From the NCBI RefSeq assembly GCF_000293805.1, contig NZ_AMBZ01000002.1, forward strand, positions 5,001 through 69,000: a stretch of DNA of 64,000 bases, in the 5' to 3' direction. The position numbers and the translations under genes are program-made. Every line of letters begins with the position of its first letter. The first letter of the stretch is position 1. The stretch comes from Paenibacillus alvei DSM 29. GTDB taxonomy: Bacteria > Bacillota > Bacilli > Paenibacillales > Paenibacillaceae. The notes below the pieces were generated by a model. It was not told the DNA's origin and did not search any database. It saw nothing but the letters and a program-made list of their open reading frames with translations. Shown here one piece after another: positions 58,839 to 64,000 of this stretch.

Positions 58839-59912
58839 TCAAATTTGCCTGTCAATGAAGACCTGCTCCTGAATCCGCTTAAGACCTTCTTTGATCGCGC
58901 GTGCGCGTACTTCCCCAATTCCGTCTACTTCATCCAATTCTTCAATCGTCGCCATCATCACATGAGGGAGGAATTGGAATGTTTCGACCAGATTCTGAAT
59001 AATGACGTTAGGAAGTCTTGGGATCTTGCTAAGAACGCGGTATCCGCGCGGCGATACGGATTCTTCCTGAATCGTGCTCGTCGTCGGGTAACCGAGCAGT
59101 CTTATTAAATGATGGGTATCCAGCAGTTCATCAGCCGTGCATTTTTTAAGTTGGGCAATAATCTCACGAACTTTCTCATCGCTTCCGTCCCGGGCGTAAT
59201 CCTTCAAGAGCAACCAAGCGTCTTCCTCAGTATTGCTTACAAGCTCTTCGAGCTGCATGCTGATGAGGCGTCCCTCTGTACCCAGCTCGTTAATATAACG
59301 CTTGATCTCCATCTTAATACGTAACACCATCTCAATGCGTTGCACAACATTTACGACATCGTATAAGGTAACCAATTCTTCAAACTCGGATGCAGTCAAA
59401 TTCGTCATGCCCTGTACGAGGACAACCTTATATTTTTCCAATGTTTGAATCGCTTGATTCGCCTTTGTGAGAATGACGCCAATCTCCTTCAACGCATAGC
59501 GGAGACTGCCTTGATACAAAGTAATGACATTTCGACGCTGGGAAATGGACACTACCAGCTTGCCGGTCTGCTTCGCTACCCGCTCCGCTGTCCGGTGCCG
59601 AATGCCTGTCTCGGTAGATGGAATGGAGGAATCAGGAATAAGCTGCGTGTTCGCATAAAGAATTCGCTTAATGTCCTCGCTCAAGATAATGGCACCGTCC
59701 ATCTTGGCCAGTTCATACAGATAACTTGGCGAAAAGTCGCAATTGATGGAGAATCCGCCGTCCACAACCTCCATCACTTCCGGACTGTATCCAACAACAA
59801 TCAGTGCGCCTGTTTTCGCACGCAGCACGTTCTCCAATCCGTCGCGGAAAGGCGTTCCGGGTGCCACCATCCGCAACAGATCGTTCATAATATCCAGTTG
59901 GCTTTCCTTCAT
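58839..59912 (-). CDS. disA: DNA integrity scanning protein DisA (diadenylate cyclase)
   Basis: The 357-residue protein has the DAC domain with DGA (residues 72-74) and RHR (105-107) that make c-di-AMP from two ATP, a helical spine, and a C-terminal HhH-type DNA-binding domain ([20 protein letters not shown]). DisA moves along DNA and stops at branched structures; in sporulation it reports damage. It lies 16 bases after radA, the same partner as in Bacillus, and RadA is known to modulate DisA. Confidence 0.97.
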   Translation of the reverse strand: MKESQLDIMNDLLRMVAPGTPFRDGLENVLRAKTGALIVVGYSPEVMEVVDGGFSINCDFSPSYLYELAKMDGAIILSEDIKRILYANTQLIPDSSIPSTETGIRHRTAERVAKQTGKLVVSISQRRNVITLYQGSLRYALKEIGVILTKANQAIQTLEKYKVVLVQGMTNLTASEFEELVTLYDVVNVVQRIEMVLRIKMEIKRYINELGTEGRLISMQLEELVSNTEEDAWLLLKDYARDGSDEKVREIIAQLKKCTADELLDTHHLIRLLGYPTTSTIQEESVSPRGYRVLSKIPRLPNVIIQNLVETFQFLPHVMMATIEELDEVDGIGEVRARAIKEGLKRIQEQVFIDRQI

Positions 59913-59928
59913 TCTATATCTATGCCCC

Positions 59929-61295
59929 CTAACCTAACGCCACAGCTAATGCTTCAGCAACCGTATTTACTCCAACAATTTCAATATTGGCAGGCGGTTT
60001 CCAACCGCGCAAGCTCTTCTCTGGTAATATAATGCGCTTAAAACCAAGTTTCTCTGCTTCCTTCACACGCTGCTCTGCACGAGAGACGCCGCGAACCTCA
60101 CCAGTGAGCCCTATTTCGCCAAAGACAACATCGAACGGCTGAGTCGGCATATCTCGGAAGCTGGAAGCAATCGCAACCGCCATCGCTAAGTCAACGGCCG
60201 GCTCATCTAGCTTAATTCCACCCGCTACATTCACATAGGCATCCTGATTCTGCAGGAACATCCCCATTCGCTTCTCTAAGACCGCAATAATAAGCGCCAG
60301 CCGATGATGATCAATGCCTGTCGCCATTCGGCGCGGGGAAGGAAAATTCGTCGCCGATACGAGCGCCTGCATTTCAACAAGTACAGGACGTGTCCCTTCT
60401 AGGCTGGCAACAACCGTAGAGCCTGCTACACCGAGCGGTCTTTCCTGTAGGAACATTTCGGATGGGTTCTTCACTCCAACAAGTCCGCCCTCCGTCATTT
60501 CGAAGATGCCAATCTCATTCGTCGATCCGAACCGATTCTTCACAGCTCGCAAGATTCGGTAAGAATGATGCCGCTCTCCTTCAAAATAAAGGACACAGTC
60601 TACCATATGTTCAAGGAGACGCGGACCCGCGATTGCCCCTTCCTTCGTCACATGTCCAACGAGGACAGTAGCAATTCCCTTGCCTTTAGCGATGCGCATG
60701 AATGTGCTTGTGCATTCGCGTACTTGCGCAACGCTGCCGGGAGCAGACTCAACCGATGGTTGAAATACAGTCTGTATGGAATCAATGACAAGGAAATCAG
60801 GCTGTGCTGCTTCCAGCGCTTCCTCGATATATTGCAAATTCGTCTCACTAAGAACGAATAGATTCTCTGACAATACACCGAGGCGATCTGCCCTAAGCTT
60901 GGTCTGACGCATCGATTCTTCCCCAGATACGTACAGCACCTTGAGGCCGCTGGCGGCAAGTGCATTCGAGGTTTGCAATAGGAGTGTGGACTTCCCGATA
61001 CCAGGGTCTCCCCCCACTAGAATCAGCGAGCCTGGGACAACCCCCCGCCCAAAACTCGATTCAGTTCGCTAAGTGTCGTGGTGAGCCGGGGTTCACGTCC
61101 ACTTTCTATGTGTATGATAGATTGCGGTTTTTCTTTCGTTTGGATCAAGGAAGAATGCACACCGGCAGTCTTTACAACAGTCTCCCGCTCTTCCACCATC
61201 GTATTCCACTCACTACAGCCTGGACATTTTCCCATCCACTTCGGTGATTCGTATCCACATTCCGAACAATAAAATTTCGTCTTAACTTTGGCCAT
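59929..61295 (-). pseudogene. radA: DNA repair protein RadA, frame broken by one missing base
   Basis: From 61295 the zinc finger (CSECGYESPKWMGKCPGCSE) and [10 protein letters not shown] are in one frame; from 61017 [17 protein letters not shown] (Walker A) and the rest, with the RadA KNRFG motif and Lon-like domain, are in another. The break is at a G run (complement of 61041-61046) with six G where seven give a 455-residue RadA of normal length. RadA is a RecA-like ATPase in recombination. It may simply be a consensus error, because the sequence is otherwise undamaged. Confidence 0.93.
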
Positions 61296-61496
61296 GAAGC
61301 CGACACTCCTAATCAATGTGCTGCAAGTCGTCGGTCACCATGTCCGCAAACAGGTACCTCGTTACTCATTACTCAATAGTTTACCATTTTTAAGAAGGCG
61401 GATAAAGTGCTTTAGCATATCATAAGCATAAACAGGCTCACACCATGACAATAAAACGGTGAAAAACCTTTTTGCCTAACGCTATAGCTAGACTCC

Positions 61497-61538
61497 CTAA
61501 ATTAATGTCTCTGCTTTAACGAGCTGTAAGCCATACAT
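61497..61538 (-). CDS. 13-codon ORF with a strong ribosome binding site
   Basis: On the minus strand AAGGAGGGAGATATA precedes ATG at 61538, and the frame reads MYGLQLVKAETLI then stops at 61497. The site is one of the best in the window. It lies in the 340-base gap after the clpC terminator and before radA. It could be a micropeptide, a leader peptide or the start of a lost gene; there is no further evidence for expression. Confidence 0.4.
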   Translation of the reverse strand: MYGLQLVKAETLI

Positions 61539-61571
61539 TATATCTCCCTCCTTATTTACATAAAAAACAAA

Positions 61572-61618
61572 AAGAGAATCTTACCCTCCCTTTTTGCAAG
61601 GGAGAGCACGATTCTCTT
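61572..61618 (-). terminator. clpC terminator
   Basis: AAGAGAATC (61572-61580) pairs with GATTCTCTT (61610-61618), with an inner CCTCCC/GGGAG stem. On the minus strand TTTTTGTTTTTT follows. It lies directly after the clpC stop at 61636. Confidence 0.88.
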
Positions 61619-61635
61619 GTGAATCTATATCTTAT

Positions 61636-64000
61636 TTACACATTAGCTGTATTGGCTTCCTTATTATGCAGGACAACCAACTCGCCGTCCTTCTCGTCGA
61701 TAACGACGGAATCGCCTTTGCTTACATTGCCCTTCAGCAGTTCCTCTGACAGACGATCCTCGATATGCTTCTGAATCGCTCTGCGCAGCGGACGTGCGCC
61801 GTACGCTGGATCGAAGCCTTCCTTCGCGAGGAAATTCTTCGCATTATCTGTCAATTGGAAATCGACATCTTGTTCCTTCAGGCGCTTGCGAAGTTCTCCG
61901 GCCATAAGGGATACAATCTCAGCGATATGCTGTTGTTCCAGTGAGTGGAACACGATAATTTCATCAATCCGGTTCAAGAATTCAGGACGGAAGCTCTTCT
62001 TTAACTCGCCCATTACTTTGTCCTTCATGTTGTTGTAATCCTTGCCAGCGTCATCGATTGCTGTGAAGCCCAGCGTAGAATTCCGCTTGATCGCTTCCGC
62101 ACCAACGTTAGAGGTCAAGATGATTAGCGTATTGCGGAAATCAACGACGCGTCCTTTCGAATCCGTTAGACGACCGTCCTCCAGCACCTGAAGTAAGATG
62201 TTGAATACTTCCGGATGTGCCTTCTCGATTTCATCCAACAGGACGACAGAGTATGGCTTGCGGCGAACCTTTTCCGTCAATTGGCCGCCTTCCTCATAGC
62301 CGACATATCCCGGAGGCGCTCCTACGAGACGAGCTGTTGAATGCTTCTCCATATATTCAGACATATCGATGCGGATTACGGCATTCTCGTCACCAAACAA
62401 AGATTCAGCCAAGGCACGCGCAAGTTCTGTTTTACCAACCCCAGTAGGTCCAAGGAAGATGAAGGAGCCCATTGGGCGCTTCGGATCTTTCAACCCTGCA
62501 CGCGCACGGCGGATTGCCCGGCTCACAGCCTTCACTGCTTCATCCTGGCCAATCACACGCTGATGGAGAATCTCTTCCATCTTGAGCAAGCGTTCCGTCT
62601 CTTCTTCCTTCAGCTTCAATACCGGAATTCCCGTCCAGCTTGCTACAACTTGAGCGATATCTTCCGGTGTTACCTCGGAGTCTACGCGTCCTTGTTTCTC
62701 TTTCCACTGGTTGCGAACCGTTTCCAGTTCCTCGCGCATCTTCTGCTCTGTATCGCGAAGTGCAGCAGCCTTCTCGAATTCTTGGCTCTGTACGGAAGCA
62801 TCCTTCTCCTTGCGAATATCCTCCAATCGTGCTTCAAGCTCTTTCAAATTAGGCGGTACTGTGTACGTATGAAGACGTACTTTGGAGCTCGCCTCATCGA
62901 TCAGATCGATTGCTTTATCAGGCAGGAAGCGATCCGTAATATAGCGATCTGACAGCTTCACTGCTTGCTCAATCGCTTCATCGGTAATTTTCACGCGATG
63001 GTGTGCCTCGTAGCGATCGCGCAACCCAGTCAAAATTTGGATAGCTTCTTCCGGTGTCGGTTGATCTACCGTAATCGGCTGGAAGCGTCGTTCGAGCGCT
63101 GCGTCCTTCTCAATATATTTACGATATTCATCAAGCGTTGTTGCCCCAATGCATTGCAGCTCACCGCGAGCCAATGCCGGCTTCAAGATGTTAGAAGCAT
63201 CAATCGCCCCCTCAGCTCCACCGGCGCCGATCAACGTATGCAACTCATCAATGAACAGGATAACGTTACCCGCTTGGCGAATTTCATCCATAATTTTTTC
63301 AAACGATCCTCAAATTCACCGCGGTATTTCGTACCAGCGACAACTGAACCCATATCAAGCGTCATTACACGCTTATCACGCAACGTCTCTGGGATTTCAT
63401 TGTTAATAATCTTTTGTGCCAAGCCTTCTGCTACAGCCGTCTTACCAACCCCAGGCTCACCGATAAGCACTGGATTGTTCTTCGTGCGTCGGCTCAATAC
63501 TTGGATAACTCGCTCAATCTCCTTCGAACGTCCGATAACCGGATCCAGATTGCCTTCCTTCGCTACCGCAGTCAGGTCGCGAGCCAAGCTGTCCAGTGTC
63601 GGTGTGCTTACATTTTGCGACTGGCCGTGATGGCTGGATACAGCCTCACTGCTGCCAAGCAGTTGCAGCACTTGTTGGCGCGCTTTATTCAAGCTGATGC
63701 CGAGGTTGTTCAGCACACGTGCCGCTACGCCTTCCCCTTCACGAATCAAGCCAAGCAGGATGTGCTCTGTTCCCACATAGGTGTGGCCAAGCTTGCGAGC
63801 TTCGTCCATGGACAGTTCAATAACTTTCTTCGCACGCGGCGTATACGCAATATTAAGCGGCTGCTCTTGACCGCGCCCAATCAATGTTTCGACTTCGTCC
63901 TGAATCTTTTCCAAGCCAAGACCGAGCGCTACGAGCGCTTTCGCCGCAATGCCTTCGCCTTCACGAATAAGTCCAAGCAAAATATGCTCCGTACCAATAT
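61636..64000 (-). pseudogene. clpC: ATP-dependent Clp protease ATPase ClpC (5' end outside window), frame broken by one missing base
   Basis: The window holds most of ClpC: the Clp_N double repeat ([20 protein letters not shown]), AAA+ domain 1 ([18 protein letters not shown]), the coiled-coil M domain with UVR-type residues, AAA+ domain 2 ([20 protein letters not shown]) and the C-terminal D2-small domain. After [10 protein letters not shown] the frame changes at an A run (complement of 63294-63299) with six A where seven give [20 protein letters not shown]. ClpC unfolds substrates for ClpP and is controlled by McsB, CtsR and MecA. The 5' end is beyond 64000; the usual neighbours ctsR-mcsA-mcsB would lie there. 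Confidence 0.95.

Overview
The window is a chromosomal segment of an endospore-forming, low-to-moderate G+C Firmicute, most likely Paenibacillus or a close relative. This rests on the family-level look of the proteins (two-step matching by eye, no search run), on the sporulation and germination genes (pdaB, kbaA, gerD, cwlD, sigH, a SpoIIM-family protein), and on a gene order that follows the rrn-proximal region of Bacillus subtilis (radA-disA-yacL-ispDF-gltX-cysES-mrnC-rlmB-rae1-sigH-rpmG-secE-nusG-rplKAJL-rpoBC-rplGB-rpsLG-fusA-tuf-S10/spc/alpha operons-truA-rplM-rpsI-cwlD-salA-gerD-kbaA-pdaB-rrn). The sequence is presented in the reverse orientation, so nearly every gene is on the minus strand and the natural reading direction runs from 64000 to 1.

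Layout in reading direction. 64000-57567: clpC (cut by the window edge), radA, disA, pssA and, on the opposite strand with its own promoter and terminator, a small MazG-like protein of unknown function. 57346-50145: membrane PIN/TRAM protein, isoprenoid genes ispD-ispF, gltX, then a cysteine T-box riboswitch controlling cysE-cysS-mrnC-rlmB-rae1. 48700-43241: sigH, the secretion/transcription set rpmG-secE-nusG, ribosomal stalk genes rplK-rplA and rplJ-rplL with an attenuator-type L10 leader, and an rRNA-methyltransferase-like gene. 42874-30621: rpoB-rpoC, L7Ae-family protein, rpsL-rpsG-fusA-tuf. 30596-27088: an accessory insertion between tuf and rpsJ, holding an IS3-family element, a degenerate ~0.9 kb stretch and an AT-rich secreted stalk-domain protein. 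26930-11378: the contiguous S10-spc-alpha superoperon from rpsJ to rplQ. 11105-9271: truA, rplM, rpsI. 8991-6998: a two-gene sulfate-assimilation unit (cysH, sat) with a near-consensus promoter. 6906-1077: sporulation and germination genes with a decayed IS200-like element. 875-1: a small conserved-looking ORF, tandem rRNA promoters, and the 5' part of a 16S rRNA gene.

The clearest unusual pattern is technical or slippage-related. Seven homopolymer runs, in rplR, rpsK, rpsS, radA, clpC and twice in pdaB, are each exactly one base shorter than needed to keep a conserved gene in frame. Because three of these genes encode ribosomal proteins normally essential or nearly so, consensus sequencing error is the likeliest explanation. 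I found no convincing new multi-gene system; the best biological leads are the MazG-like protein with substituted metal ligands, the accessory island after tuf with its long hairpin-bearing inverted arms, and a 13-codon ORF with a very strong ribosome binding site between clpC and radA.
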